Source of the DNA: Faucicola sp048551375
GTDB lineage: Bacteria > Pseudomonadota > Gammaproteobacteria > Pseudomonadales > Moraxellaceae
NCBI RefSeq assembly: GCF_048551375.1
Contig: NZ_JBLYZJ010000006.1
Location: 1 to 64,000 of the forward strand
Length of the DNA stretch: 64,000 nt
Direction: 5' to 3'
A program made the position numbers and the translations under genes. The notes under the pieces were generated by a model. The model worked only from the letters and a program-made list of their open reading frames with translations, was not told where the DNA came from and ran no database searches. This document shows, in pieces, positions 17,000-26,365 of this stretch. Numbering within the stretch: the stretch's first letter is position 1; each line of letters begins with the position of its first letter.

Positions 17000-17668
17000 T
17001 TAACCAACTTTACAGGTGACTTTTTTACCATTTTTTTCTTTATTCCACCCATGCAACGCAATCGCCCCATTCAAATCCTTCACATTTGGCACGACAATCA
17101 CCGTAGAATTCATCCCTTGATTTAGCACCGAAGTTTGCATAGAGCCACCGCCACGCATTGCCACCACATACAGGGGTTTGGCAGTGCCTTTTGACCATTT
17201 ATAAATCGTCTGTGACTCAATATAATTCACCCCTTTAAACGCCTTACCAAGCGTATCCTTACCTGTATACTTATCCTCGATTTTCCCAAAATTACAATTA
17301 CTCTTAACTTGCGTTAACTCAGCGGTGTTCACCACATCCGATAGCTTGAGCAAGCCCTTATCACTGGTCGTCCGCCAGCCACCCGAATAAAACACCACTT
17401 CATTAGGGGCGGACTTATCACCATACGCTGTGATGGTGGCATTGGTATAGCCTGTGATAGCACGCTCGAGATAAAAGCGATTGGCGACATTTTGGTCTTT
17501 TTTTAGCCCACCTTTGGCGGTGGTATTCGCTAGGGTGTTAAAGGTTTGCCAAGTCCAGTTACTCGGTGTGGTGAGCATGGTAAACATCGGCTGTACATTC
17601 GGATTGGCAAACGCAGGAATACTGGTGATACTGGCAACCGCCACACAAAGGGCAAGGGATAAACGCAT
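17000..17668 (-). CDS. Secreted protein of unknown function
   Basis: The 222-residue precursor has a clear signal peptide (MRLSLALCVAVASITSIPAFA) and no membrane helix afterwards. Two cysteines (KSNCNFGK and VTCKVG) may pair in the periplasm or outside. The segment GKAFKGVNYIESQTIYKWS and a run LYVVAMRGGGSMQTS suggest a beta-rich fold. I do not recognise a family. Confidence 0.75.
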   Translation of the reverse strand: MRLSLALCVAVASITSIPAFANPNVQPMFTMLTTPSNWTWQTFNTLANTTAKGGLKKDQNVANRFYLERAITGYTNATITAYGDKSAPNEVVFYSGGWRTTSDKGLLKLSDVVNTAELTQVKSNCNFGKIEDKYTGKDTLGKAFKGVNYIESQTIYKWSKGTAKPLYVVAMRGGGSMQTSVLNQGMNSTVIVVPNVKDLNGAIALHGWNKEKNGKKVTCKVG

Positions 17669-17731
17669 AATTTTACCTATAATTTGATTTATAATGAGAT
17701 AAATAATATTTGGTTTTTATTTATTGTAAAA

Positions 17732-17751
17732 GGGGCGTATCGTATCCGCCC
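17732..17751. repeat. Degenerate palindromic repeat unit
   Basis: GGGGCGTATCGTATCCGCCC resembles the GGGCGTATGC palindrome family but is imperfect. It lies between the hydrolase and secreted-protein genes. Confidence 0.45.
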
Positions 17752-17793
17752 TTTGATAATAGTTGGTTATGGATTAAATGGCGTATCAACCTT

Positions 17794-18333
17794 TTAGTTC
17801 AATCGATATGGCACTTCAAGGGCGAAGTCAAGCTTCATATTGATATCCCCTGCACGGCAGATTTTATGATGACCGCCTTCATAATAGTGCAAGTTATAGT
17901 TTTTACCTGTCAATAACTGCTCGGCATCGTGCCAGTCCAGCCCTTCATCGTCTTTTTCAATCATCGCATATACGATTTGGCTAGATGGCTCGGCGACCAA
18001 GTTACGGTCGGCGATTTGAGGGATTTTATCGCCCAAATAATGGCTAGGACGTAGGCAAGGGGCGATGAGTAGAGCATTTAGTCCATATTTTTGGGATAAT
18101 AAATTGGCAAAATAACCGCCCAATGAATGTCCTGCTAATACGATATATTCGTATTTTGGCAAGTTTTCTTCAATCACTTTGCTAAAAATCGCTTCGGCAT
18201 TGTCAAAGTCTTTGGCATAGTCAATGGGAACGCAGAGTTTTTCGGCATGGTTGTTGATACAGGTAAATTTGTCGGTGTCGCATGACGATTCAAAGCCGTG
18301 GAAAAATATAACGAGATTATCCGAGTTTTTCAT
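17794..18333 (-). CDS. YqiA/UPF0227-type serine hydrolase
   Basis: This is a small alpha/beta hydrolase of 179 residues, likely a cytoplasmic esterase. It has the oxyanion-side motif FFHGFESS, the nucleophile elbow GHSLGGYFANLL, and a late His (GGHHKI) that would complete the triad, with an acidic residue in DDEGLDW. ATG 18333 follows AAAAAGGA at good spacing; a GTG at 18351 is less likely. The physiological substrate is unknown. Confidence 0.8.
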   Translation of the reverse strand: MKNSDNLVIFFHGFESSCDTDKFTCINNHAEKLCVPIDYAKDFDNAEAIFSKVIEENLPKYEYIVLAGHSLGGYFANLLSQKYGLNALLIAPCLRPSHYLGDKIPQIADRNLVAEPSSQIVYAMIEKDDEGLDWHDAEQLLTGKNYNLHYYEGGHHKICRAGDINMKLDFALEVPYRLN

Positions 18334-18482
18334 GTTGTTGTCCTTTTTCACGATGGTATTGTGAGGGAGGCTATTAATACCTTGATGGATTGATAATAAA
18401 TGGTTTTTAGGGTTATCTCAAGGCTATTTTACTTTTATGGTCGTTCTATTGGGCTAATCGTCAACCGCAGAAGCGAATAAAT

Positions 18483-18520
18483 AAAAAAACACCCTGCCAA
18501 GTTGACAGGGTGTTTTTTAT
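18483..18520 (-). terminator. Terminator of aceA
   Basis: CACCCTG (18490-18496) pairs with CAGGGTG (18506-18512), with A and T runs on both sides. It lies just after the aceA stop on the minus strand and could also stop plus-strand transcription. Confidence 0.85.
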
Positions 18521-18538
18521 TCAATCACCACTTAAGTA

Positions 18539-20128
18539 TTAGTGACCAAACTGGTTAGCTGTGTTTTTCGCACCGCCAGCTTTAAGGGCGTTTTCACCAG
18601 AGAAGATTTCTTTGTGGTCATCACCGATGTCAGAACCAGCCATTGCTTGGTGCTTAACAGCAGCTACGCCTTCACGTAATTCTTTACGTTGAACTTCTTC
18701 AACATAAGCCAACATACCTTTGTCACCGAAGTAACCTTTTGCCAACAAGTGCGTGCTTAGTGCAGCCGTGTGGAAAGTAGGTAGGGTGATTAAGTGGTGG
18801 AATACACACGCTTCACGTGACGCATCAGCTTGGAATGTACGAGCTAGGTCGTCAGCAGCGGTGTTCAATTCGCTGTTGTCGTAGTCAGCTGACATCAAGT
18901 TGTTTTTGTCGTAGGCAGAAGTATCTTTGCCTTCTTTTTCCCATTTTGCGATAACTTGTTTACGGAAGTTTAGCGTCCAGTTGAATGATGGGCTGTTGTT
19001 ATAAACAAGTTTTGCATTTGGTACTTGAGCGACGATACGGTCAGTCATTGATTTGATGTGAGCTACGTCTGGGGTAGGAGTTTCAATCCATAGTAGGTCA
19101 GCACCGTTTTGTAGTGAAGTGACACAGTCAAGGACAACACGGTCAATGTTTGTGCCTTCACGGAATGAGAATAGACCGTTTGCGGTACGAACTGGGCGAA
19201 CCAATTTGCCGTCTTTTTTGAGCAATACGTCATCTTCTTTAGCACTTTCGATGGTTACTTCTTCAACTTCTAGGAAGTCTAGGTATTGAGAAGCCAAGTC
19301 GCCTTTTTCACGTGATACTGGTAGTTTTTGGGTCAATGACGCACCTTCAGAGTCGGTACGAGCCACGATAACACCGTCATCTACGCCTAGCTCTAAGAAT
19401 GCGTAACGAATCGCATTGATTTTGGCAATGAAGTCTTCGTGTGGTACAGTTACTTTGCCATCTTGGTGACCACATTGTTTAGCGTCTGATACTTGGTTTT
19501 CTACTTGAATCGCACACGCACCTGCTTGAATCATTTGTTTGGTCAGTAGGTAAGTGGCTTCTTCGTTACCAAAACCTGCATCAATGTCAGCGATGATTGG
19601 CACGATGTGAGTTTCAAAGTTGTTGATTTTGTCCAAGATAGCTTTGGTGTCTTGACCCGCTTCTTGAGCAGCGGTTAATTCACGGAAGTAATCGTTTAAT
19701 ACTTTTTCGTCCGCTTGACGTAAGAAAGTGTAGATTTCTTCGATAAGTTTTGGCACAGCGGTTTTTTCGTGCATTGATTGGTCAGGTAGTGGACCAAACT
19801 CTGAACGTAAGGCAGCAACCATCCAACCTGATAAGTAGATATATTTACGCTCGGTAGAACCTGTGTATTTTTTTACAGCGTACATGGTTTGTTGACCGAT
19901 AAAGCCATGCCATGCACCTAAAGATTGGGTGTATTTTGATTTATCAGCGTCATAGGCTGCCATGTCACGACGCATAATGCCAGCGGTGTATTTGGCGATG
20001 TCTAAACCTGTTTTGAAAGTGTTTTGTACAACCAAGCGAGCAGCGTCATTTTCGCTGATGTTTTGCCAGTTGCCGTATTTTTCTTTAAGGGCTTTGATGT
20101 GGTCAATCGCTGAAACGTAAGTCGTCAT
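18539..20128 (-). CDS. aceA: Isocitrate lyase (large form)
   Basis: It splits isocitrate into succinate and glyoxylate, the first step of the glyoxylate shunt used on acetate and fatty acids. The 529-residue length fits the large isocitrate lyases of Pseudomonas and Acinetobacter rather than the ~434-residue E. coli enzyme. The catalytic signature KQCGHQDGKVTVPHED is intact, and IADIDAGFGNEEATYLL and WIETPTPD are present. It lies divergent to a LysR regulator gene across about 500 bp. Confidence 0.97.
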   Translation of the reverse strand: MTTYVSAIDHIKALKEKYGNWQNISENDAARLVVQNTFKTGLDIAKYTAGIMRRDMAAYDADKSKYTQSLGAWHGFIGQQTMYAVKKYTGSTERKYIYLSGWMVAALRSEFGPLPDQSMHEKTAVPKLIEEIYTFLRQADEKVLNDYFRELTAAQEAGQDTKAILDKINNFETHIVPIIADIDAGFGNEEATYLLTKQMIQAGACAIQVENQVSDAKQCGHQDGKVTVPHEDFIAKINAIRYAFLELGVDDGVIVARTDSEGASLTQKLPVSREKGDLASQYLDFLEVEEVTIESAKEDDVLLKKDGKLVRPVRTANGLFSFREGTNIDRVVLDCVTSLQNGADLLWIETPTPDVAHIKSMTDRIVAQVPNAKLVYNNSPSFNWTLNFRKQVIAKWEKEGKDTSAYDKNNLMSADYDNSELNTAADDLARTFQADASREACVFHHLITLPTFHTAALSTHLLAKGYFGDKGMLAYVEEVQRKELREGVAAVKHQAMAGSDIGDDHKEIFSGENALKAGGAKNTANQFGH

Positions 20129-20499
20129 AGCATTCTCCTATTGGATTGGGTCGAGGTGTGGCTTGAAGTGCCATCAGTATAACAATTTTTTCTGACAAAA
20201 ATATGATATTTTTATCCGTGATGGTGAATATTTTGCTAAAATTAGCATAAAAGCGATTTGATAAGCAATGTTCTATTATCAGACAAGTTTATCAAAGGGT
20301 CGTCTTATTAGCTGACTTCCATCACTATACTGATTTATTGATAATTTAGCTAATTTATGAATATTATCTTTGGTATTTTTATTATAAATACTCAATAAAA
20401 ATCAATGATTTAAAAATATACCAAGGTAAGTATTGCAAGTCTTAATCCTCCTTTTTAAAGGGCGACTTATTCCTCGTATCAGATTGACATACAGGGGGA

Positions 20500-20537
20500 A
20501 GCCCCCTCTTTCGTAAAGAGGGGTTGGGGGAGATTTA
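20500..20537. repeat. GC-rich hairpin repeat in the aceA-lysR gap
   Basis: CCCCTCTTT (20503-20511) and AAAGAGGGG (20515-20523) form a perfect stem, followed by TTGGGGGAGATTT. This resembles widespread bacterial repeats of the CCCCTCTTT type and the copies near 28164 and 39324. The remaining aceA-lysR gap (20129-20628) is AT-rich and holds no gene. Confidence 0.5.
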
Positions 20538-20628
20538 AAACAGGGTGAATATTAATCACTATTTTTGCTAATTAAAGGCTAAACTGAACTTTTGATAAAT
20601 TTGGCAAGTAACCTACTTGGAAAATAAC

Positions 20629-21666
20629 ATGAATTTACAACGTGTCGATTTGAATTTATTGGTACATTTGGACGTTTTATTGCGAGAAAAAAATGTCACT
20701 CGTGCGTCTGAACAACTGGGCATTACCCAACCTGCGATGAGTAATATTTTACGCCGTCTGCGTAAACTGTTTAATGACCCTTTGCTGATTCGCTCATCCG
20801 AGGGGATGACACCGACTGAGCGTGCGATGGAGTTACAGCCCAGAGTGCGTGAGTTGTTGTCGGATTTGACCCAGTTGCTTGAGCCTCGCACCGAGTTTCG
20901 CCCTTATACGTCCAGCCGTGTGTTTCGCATTATGACTTCGGATTATGCCGAGGCTACCCTTGTGCCTCGCCTTGTCAAGGCGCTGCGGAGTGAAGCCCCC
21001 AATGTGATTTTGGACTTTTTGACCCCCTCGGATGTATCGTATCGTGATATGGAACAAGGGCGTGTGGATTTGGCGATTAATCGCTTTAATGAGATTCCGC
21101 AAAGCTTTCATCAAGTGTTGGTGTGGCGAGATACCTTTAGCTGTCTGTTGTCGGCAGATAGTCCGTATGTCAGCCGTTTTAACCTAAAAAATTACCTCAA
21201 AGCCCAACATATTTGGGTGTCAAAAACAGGCATGGGCGTGGGATTTGGGGTGAATCCAGAGAAGTCTGGCGGACTTGGGTCGATTGACCAAGCATTACAG
21301 CGTCTTGGGCAAAAACGCCAAATTAGCGTGTTTACTCGCCATTATCAAATGCCTGCGATGTTGACGGCAAATAAGGATTTGATTGCGACTTTGCCCACTC
21401 GTGTGGCTCGGATGCAGGCGACCAATGATAGTATTGTGATTAAAGAACCGCCGTTCTTTATTCCTGAGTTTGAGTTGACGATGGCGTGGTCGCCACTGTT
21501 ACAACATCACCCTGCTCATCGCTGGTTGCGTCAGTTGATTTTGCACGTTGCACGGCAGGTGATTGCGGATGAGGAGGAGATTGCCCCTCAGCAAGATGCG
21601 TTGCTCGATGGGTCGTTGGTCACTCAGCCGACTGAATTGGTGGAAATTGACCCTGACCGCCAGTAA
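20629..21666 (+). CDS. LysR-family transcriptional regulator
   Basis: The 345-residue protein has an N-terminal winged helix-turn-helix (VDLNLLVHLDVLLREKNVTR, then ITQPAMSNILRRLRKLFNDPLLIR) and a LysR effector domain. The sequence resembles the NodD/LeuO-type branch. The C-terminal ~25 residues are an acidic tail. ATG 20629 matches the family start; a TTG at 20617 is rejected. Its target is unknown. The divergent aceA is a candidate by position only, since the 500-bp gap is long. Confidence 0.92.
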   Translation: MNLQRVDLNLLVHLDVLLREKNVTRASEQLGITQPAMSNILRRLRKLFNDPLLIRSSEGMTPTERAMELQPRVRELLSDLTQLLEPRTEFRPYTSSRVFRIMTSDYAEATLVPRLVKALRSEAPNVILDFLTPSDVSYRDMEQGRVDLAINRFNEIPQSFHQVLVWRDTFSCLLSADSPYVSRFNLKNYLKAQHIWVSKTGMGVGFGVNPEKSGGLGSIDQALQRLGQKRQISVFTRHYQMPAMLTANKDLIATLPTRVARMQATNDSIVIKEPPFFIPEFELTMAWSPLLQHHPAHRWLRQLILHVARQVIADEEEIAPQQDALLDGSLVTQPTELVEIDPDRQ

Positions 21667-21689
21667 TCACTCATCACAGGGCAACTATA

Positions 21690-22910
21690 TCACGGAATAT
21701 AACTATGGTCTTTACTATGTAACGGCTCATTATTTTCCACCATTGGCAATACTTTATTAAGCCAAATATAGCCCACCACGCCTGCCAACAGCGAACCAAG
21801 CACAATACCCACACGCTCATCAAATACCTTATCCGTCAGCCCTGCAAACGCCAGCCCACCAATAAACAAACTCATGGTAAAGCCAATACCACATAGCACC
21901 GCCACGCCAAAGACTTGTTTCCAGTTTACCCCAGCAGGTAGGCTTGCCAAACCAGACTTCACCCCAATCCAACTAAGCAACATCACCCCAATTGGCTTAC
22001 CAAATAACAGCCCCAATGCAATCCCCATCGGCACACTATGAGTCAAAGATGACAAGCCACTGCCACCAAGGTAAATCCCTGCATTAGCAAACGCAAAAAT
22101 CGGCAAAATCATAAAATTCACCGTTTCTTGCAAATCATGCTCGAGGTCTTCAAGCGGTGATTCGGTAGGGTTTGCCAAATCCGTCATCGGAATAAACATC
22201 GCCAATAACACCCCTGCAATGGTCGCATGAATACCAGATTTTAGCATTGCCACCCACAGTACCAAACCCACTAACGTATAAGCACTCATGCGAGTGACAT
22301 TGAGGCGATTCATAATAAACAACACCACCAACATCGCCCCTGCCACACCCAATGCGGTCATATTTAACCCTGTGGAATAAAACAACGCAATAATCAAAAT
22401 CGCCCCGATGTCATCAAAAATCGCAATCGAAGCCAAAAACACCTTCAGCGACAACGGCACACGACTACCGAGTAAGGTCAACACCCCTAACGCAAACGCA
22501 ATATCGGTGGCGGCAGGAATCGCCCAACCCTTTAATAGCTGTGGGTCTTGGTAATTAAAAATTGCATAAATCAACGCAGGCACAAGCATACCACCCACCG
22601 CACCGAGGGCAGGTAACACGATTTTTTTGACATCGGATAGCTCACCGACCAGCACTTCTCGCTTGAGTTCTAACCCCACCAAAAAGAAAAACACCGCCAT
22701 CAAGCCATCATTAATCCAATGCAATAGCGAATGGTCGATTTTTAGACTACCCACTTGTAGCGAAATCGGAATATGCAAAAAATGCTCATACGCATCATGG
22801 AGTGGCGAATTTGCCACCACCATTGCCACAATCGCAGACACCGCCAATACGATACCTGCCGCCATATCAAGGGCAAAAAACGCCCGTAATTTTGTCAAAA
22901 AACCTTGCAT
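21690..22910 (-). CDS. nhaA: Na+/H+ antiporter NhaA
   Basis: NhaA expels sodium in exchange for protons in the inner membrane. The 406-residue, 12-helix protein carries the paired-aspartate transport site IFDDIGAILIIALFYS. The regions LVGLELKREVLVGEL and WAIPAATDIAFALGVLTLLG are characteristic. The gene starts 2 bp after the stop of the BCCT transporter gene, so the two should be co-translated. Confidence 0.97.
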   Translation of the reverse strand: MQGFLTKLRAFFALDMAAGIVLAVSAIVAMVVANSPLHDAYEHFLHIPISLQVGSLKIDHSLLHWINDGLMAVFFFLVGLELKREVLVGELSDVKKIVLPALGAVGGMLVPALIYAIFNYQDPQLLKGWAIPAATDIAFALGVLTLLGSRVPLSLKVFLASIAIFDDIGAILIIALFYSTGLNMTALGVAGAMLVVLFIMNRLNVTRMSAYTLVGLVLWVAMLKSGIHATIAGVLLAMFIPMTDLANPTESPLEDLEHDLQETVNFMILPIFAFANAGIYLGGSGLSSLTHSVPMGIALGLLFGKPIGVMLLSWIGVKSGLASLPAGVNWKQVFGVAVLCGIGFTMSLFIGGLAFAGLTDKVFDERVGIVLGSLLAGVVGYIWLNKVLPMVENNEPLHSKDHSYIP

Positions 22911-22912
22911 TA

Positions 22913-24577
22913 TTATCCTTTTATCTCATTAATTTCATCATTTTTTGCCACCGCACTTTTTACCATCTTACTTGGATAGCTTAACAAATGCTCATCAGCA
23001 AATTCATTGGCAGAATTATGCTCGGCAGATTCTTCGGTCATATACCATTGTTGATTGCGATATAGCGTCAAATGGTCACGGCTCAAACCTCGCCATAGGC
23101 AAAACATCATCAAAAACACCACCAACGCAAACGGAAAGCCTGCAATAATCGCCGCCGCTTGCAATGCTCCCAAACCACCTGCCACTAACAGCACAGCTGC
23201 AATCACGCCTTGAGCGATTGCCCAAAATAAGCGTTGGATTTTAGGTGGATTGGTATCGCCACCTGCGGTCAACATATCAATCACCAAACTTGCCGAATCT
23301 GACGAAGTCACAAACCACAAAATAATCATCAATACAATCAACAAGGTCAACGGCTGAGTCAATGGATAATACTCAATTAACTTAAAAATCGCATTGCCAT
23401 AATCTGCCTTAACCGCCTCGATTAAGCCATAATTACCCGTCAGCTCCATGTGGACTGCCGTTCCGCCAAACGTGGTAAACCAAAAGAACAACAACAGCAT
23501 AGGGATAAATAACACCCCAAAAATAAACTCTCGAATCGTACGACCACGTGAAATACGAGCCACAAAAATCCCAACAAACGGCGACCAGCTCACCCACCAC
23601 GCCCAATAAAAAATCGTCCAATTCGCTTGCCAATCCGTACCACTATACGCCTCACTCCAAAATCCGAGTGGAATCAACTGGGTGATATAATTCCCTACAT
23701 TCTCGATAAAACTATCAACAATAAACTGCGTAGGGCCAAAAAATAACATAAAACCAAGTAGCAAAGCCGTCAAACCGATATTAAAATCACTTAATCGCTT
23801 CACCCCTTTATCCAGCCCCATCATCACCGACATGGTCGCCATCGCCGTAATACACGCAATCAGCACAATCTGCACGGTAATGCTATTAGGAATGCCAAAC
23901 ACATTGCTAAACCCTGCATTGATTTGCATCACCCCAAGCCCCAGCGAAGTCACCACACCAAACATCGTGCCAAATACCGCCAAAATGTCGACCGTATGCC
24001 CCCATCTGCCATAGATTCTCTGTCCAATCAAAGGATACAGCACCGAGCGAATCAGCAACGGCAAGCCACGGCGATAATGAAAATACGCCAGCGACAACGC
24101 CACCACACAGTACAATGCCCAAGCATGAAGCCCCCAATGCAAAAACGAAATACTCATCGCTTGCTTGGCGGACTCCACCGTCTCTGGTTGCCCCATCGGA
24201 GGCGACATAAAGTGATACAGCGGTTCTGCCGTCCCCCAATACAACAGCCCAATACCAATCCCCGCACTAAACAACATCCCAAACCAAGACAACAAGCTAT
24301 ACTCAGGATGTTCGGTCTGATGCCCTAGCCGAATATCGCCATAGCGACTAATCGCCACATACAAGCTAAACACCACTGCCACATTCATCAGCACAATAAA
24401 AAACCAACGAAAACGGTGCGAAATAAACGACTGCATTTGGCTAAACACCGTATTTGCCAACTCGCTAAACAACGCCCCAAACAGGATAAATCCTAAAATC
24501 AGCCCTGCTGACACGATAAACACAGGGCGATTCACCCTTGGGAAAGGACCGAAGCGGTCAAGTTTTATCGAATTCAT
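22913..24577 (-). CDS. BCCT-family betaine/choline/carnitine transporter
   Basis: This is a sodium- or proton-coupled uptake system for quaternary ammonium compounds. The 554-residue protein has 12 predicted helices. It has the glycine-rich segment FSAGIGIGLLYWGTAEPLYH and the aromatic box region WAWWVSWSPFVGIFVARISRGRT typical of BCCT carriers. The substrate cannot be set from sequence; glycine betaine or choline are likely. A C-terminal polar tail (~505-554) may sense osmolarity as in BetP. The tight pairing with nhaA suggests sodium import and export are linked in osmotic stress. Confidence 0.93.
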   Translation of the reverse strand: MNSIKLDRFGPFPRVNRPVFIVSAGLILGFILFGALFSELANTVFSQMQSFISHRFRWFFIVLMNVAVVFSLYVAISRYGDIRLGHQTEHPEYSLLSWFGMLFSAGIGIGLLYWGTAEPLYHFMSPPMGQPETVESAKQAMSISFLHWGLHAWALYCVVALSLAYFHYRRGLPLLIRSVLYPLIGQRIYGRWGHTVDILAVFGTMFGVVTSLGLGVMQINAGFSNVFGIPNSITVQIVLIACITAMATMSVMMGLDKGVKRLSDFNIGLTALLLGFMLFFGPTQFIVDSFIENVGNYITQLIPLGFWSEAYSGTDWQANWTIFYWAWWVSWSPFVGIFVARISRGRTIREFIFGVLFIPMLLLFFWFTTFGGTAVHMELTGNYGLIEAVKADYGNAIFKLIEYYPLTQPLTLLIVLMIILWFVTSSDSASLVIDMLTAGGDTNPPKIQRLFWAIAQGVIAAVLLVAGGLGALQAAAIIAGFPFALVVFLMMFCLWRGLSRDHLTLYRNQQWYMTEESAEHNSANEFADEHLLSYPSKMVKSAVAKNDEINEIKG

Positions 24578-24839
24578 AAGATATCTTTTTTATTAAAATA
24601 AATGAACAATAACATTAACAAAAAAATCATAAAAACTCAAATTACAGCAAGGTTAAAATTCTAAAAATTATCACCTTTAAAATACCAAAATTATTGATTT
24701 TAATCATAAAATAACCATAACAATATTTTACAATTTTTTGACTAAAAAATAAGCTTTTAACCATACATTCATTACAAAAACTTAATTATTTAACAATTAA
24801 AATAACTAACCATAAAAATTTTCAGTTATTCAGTTATAA

Positions 24840-24964
24840 TAGGACTTACGCATTTAACCAAATCGTAGGTTGGGTAGAGCTTGCGATACCCAACAATTTC
24901 AATGGTTTATGTTGGGTGTCATGCTTCCACCCAACCTACACATGGCATTTTTGCGTAAGTCCTA
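24840..24964. mobile_element. 125-bp MITE copy 1 (ends TAGGACTTACGC), TSD TATAA
   Basis: The element runs from TAGGACTTACGC to GCGTAAGTCCTA and is flanked on both sides by TATAA (24835-24839 and 24965-24969), a perfect 5-bp target duplication. The interior carries inverted GGTTGGGT.../...ACCCAACC segments, so the whole element can fold. It has no ORF. It lies upstream of the BCCT gene and of rpmB. Confidence 0.88.
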
Positions 24965-24977
24965 TATAAAAAACCGC

Positions 24978-25000
24978 TCATTCTGAGCTTGTCGAAGGAT
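24978..25000. repeat. Fragment of a widespread TTCTGAGCTTGTCGAAGGA repeat
   Basis: CTCATTCTGAGCTTGTCGAA followed by GGAT resembles a repeat motif common in many proteobacteria. Only one arm is present. Confidence 0.4.
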
Positions 25001-25044
25001 AAATTGTAAATTAACAAAATAAATAGCTTTTTTTTGGGTCAATG

Positions 25045-25073
25045 TTGCTTTTTTTGGGGGCTTGTGGTATAAA
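25045..25073 (+). promoter_or_regulatory. Promoter of rpmB-rpmG
   Basis: TTGCTT (25045-25050) and TATAAA (25068-25073) are 17 bp apart, a good sigma-70 spacing. The ATG of rpmB is about 180 bp downstream, leaving a long leader. Confidence 0.65.
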
Positions 25074-25218
25074 TAGCGGCTTTAAATTTACCTGCGATTT
25101 TTTTGGCATTGACTTGATTTTTAGGTCACACGATGCCGATAAAATCCGAAAGATTCATTCTGATGACCTACAGTTCCCCATACGGCAAATTGACAGGTCT
25201 TCAGCCCAGTATAGATAG

Positions 25219-25237
25219 GCATGAGCCACCCTCATGC
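25219..25237 (+). promoter_or_regulatory. Small leader hairpin before rpmB
   Basis: GCATGAG (25219-25225) and CTCATGC (25231-25237) form a perfect 7-bp stem with loop CCACC, 21 bp before the rpmB ATG and close to its GGAG site. It could take part in ribosomal-protein autoregulation, but this is inference. Confidence 0.3.
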
Positions 25238-25258
25238 AAAACCGATTAGGAGTCTGCC

Positions 25259-25495
25259 ATGTCTCGTGTATGCCAAGTGACTGGAAAACGCCCAGCGGTA
25301 GGTAACAATGTTTCACACGCAAACAACAAAACCCGCCGTCGTTTTCTACCAAACCTTCATAACCATCGCTTTTGGGTAGAAAGTGAAAACCGCTTTGTGC
25401 GTCTTCGCTTATCAACCAAAGGTATGCGTATCATTGATAAATTGGGTATTGACCAAGTATTAGCCGATATGCGTGCTCGTGGCGAGAAAATCTAA
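25259..25495 (+). CDS. rpmB: 50S ribosomal protein L28
   Basis: L28 is a small component of the large ribosomal subunit. The 78-residue sequence MSRVCQVTGKRPAVGNNVSH... with RRRFLPNLHNHRFW is standard for the family. GATTAGGAG provides the ribosome site. It is followed by rpmG, the usual pair. Confidence 0.98.
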   Translation: MSRVCQVTGKRPAVGNNVSHANNKTRRRFLPNLHNHRFWVESENRFVRLRLSTKGMRIIDKLGIDQVLADMRARGEKI

Positions 25496-25553
25496 GTTAA
25501 GTCTTTGAACTTGCTTAATTTTCCCTTTCAACCGATAGTTATGGAGTTTTACC

Positions 25554-25709
25554 ATGCGTGATAAAATCAAATTAGTATCAACAGCAGGTACTGGCTATTT
25601 TTATACCACTACCAAAAACAAACGTACCATGCCAAACAAAATGGAAATCAAAAAGTTTGACCCAGTGGTTCGTCAACACGTGCTGTTCAAAGAAGCTAAA
25701 ATCAAATAA
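25554..25709 (+). CDS. rpmG: 50S ribosomal protein L33
   Basis: The 51-residue product MRDKIKLVSTAGTGYFYTTT...NKMEIKKFDPVVRQHVLFKE is L33. It lacks the zinc-binding cysteines found in C+ forms. It lies 58 bp after rpmB, with GGAG upstream of ATG 25554, and is followed by a terminator. Confidence 0.97.
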   Translation: MRDKIKLVSTAGTGYFYTTTKNKRTMPNKMEIKKFDPVVRQHVLFKEAKIK

Positions 25710-25724
25710 TTTTGTGATTTAGCC

Positions 25725-25759
25725 AAAAAAGCCAATAATTTTGATTATTGGCTTTTTTA
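25725..25759. terminator. Bidirectional terminator, rpmG/gpx
   Basis: AAAAAAGCCAATAA and TTATTGGCTTTTTT form a perfect stem with U tracts in both directions. It separates rpmG (plus) from the convergent glutathione peroxidase gene (minus). Confidence 0.9.
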
Positions 25760-25784
25760 TTGTCTATGATTTTTATCAAAACAA

Positions 25785-26270
25785 TTAGGCGATGACTTGC
25801 TCAATATCCTCCGCAATATCCATTGGTTTTGCCATCGGAGCATACCGCTTCACGACTTCCCCCTGTGGACTGACCAAAAATTTGGTAAAATTCCATTTAA
25901 TTTTATTGCCTAACAGCCCATCGCCATTCGGCTGGGTCTTCAAAAATTGATACACAGGATGGGTGTTGTCACCGTTGACATCCACTTTTGCCATCATCGG
26001 AAAAGTCACGCCATAGTTAAGCTCGCAAAATTCCGCAATACTCGCCTCGCCTTTCGGCTCTTGTCCGCCAAACTGATTACACGGAAATCCCAATACCACC
26101 AAGCCTTGATTTTTATAACGTTGATACAGTTGCTCAAGCCCTGCATATTGTGGGGTAAAACCACATTGACTGGCGGTATTGACGATTAGCACTGCCTTGC
26201 CTTGTAATTGGGCAAAATCAAACGATTTACCTTGGATATTGGTAGCGGTGAGTTGATAAAAATTATTCAC
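25785..26270 (-). CDS. Glutathione peroxidase (Cys type)
   Basis: It reduces hydrogen peroxide and organic hydroperoxides with a thiol partner, often thioredoxin in bacteria. The 161-residue protein has the active-site block VNTASQCGFTPQYAGLE with cysteine in place of selenocysteine. LGFPCNQFGGQEP and the WNFTKFLV tetrad segment are present. It is divergent to the HTH-aminotransferase gene and shares the intergenic region with the 26366 palindrome. Confidence 0.95.
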   Translation of the reverse strand: MNNFYQLTATNIQGKSFDFAQLQGKAVLIVNTASQCGFTPQYAGLEQLYQRYKNQGLVVLGFPCNQFGGQEPKGEASIAEFCELNYGVTFPMMAKVDVNGDNTHPVYQFLKTQPNGDGLLGNKIKWNFTKFLVSPQGEVVKRYAPMAKPMDIAEDIEQVIA

Positions 26271-26365
26271 GGTATGTCCTCATCAATGGGATATAATGTA
26301 AGTTATTCTTGCTTTTTCTACTTGTTAGGTTTAAATTATGGCTATAATATTAATATTTAAGTATA

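Noticed and set aside
24840..24964. MITE as a terminator or riboswitch of the BCCT gene
   Set aside because: Identical structure elsewhere with 5-bp target duplications shows it is an inserted element.
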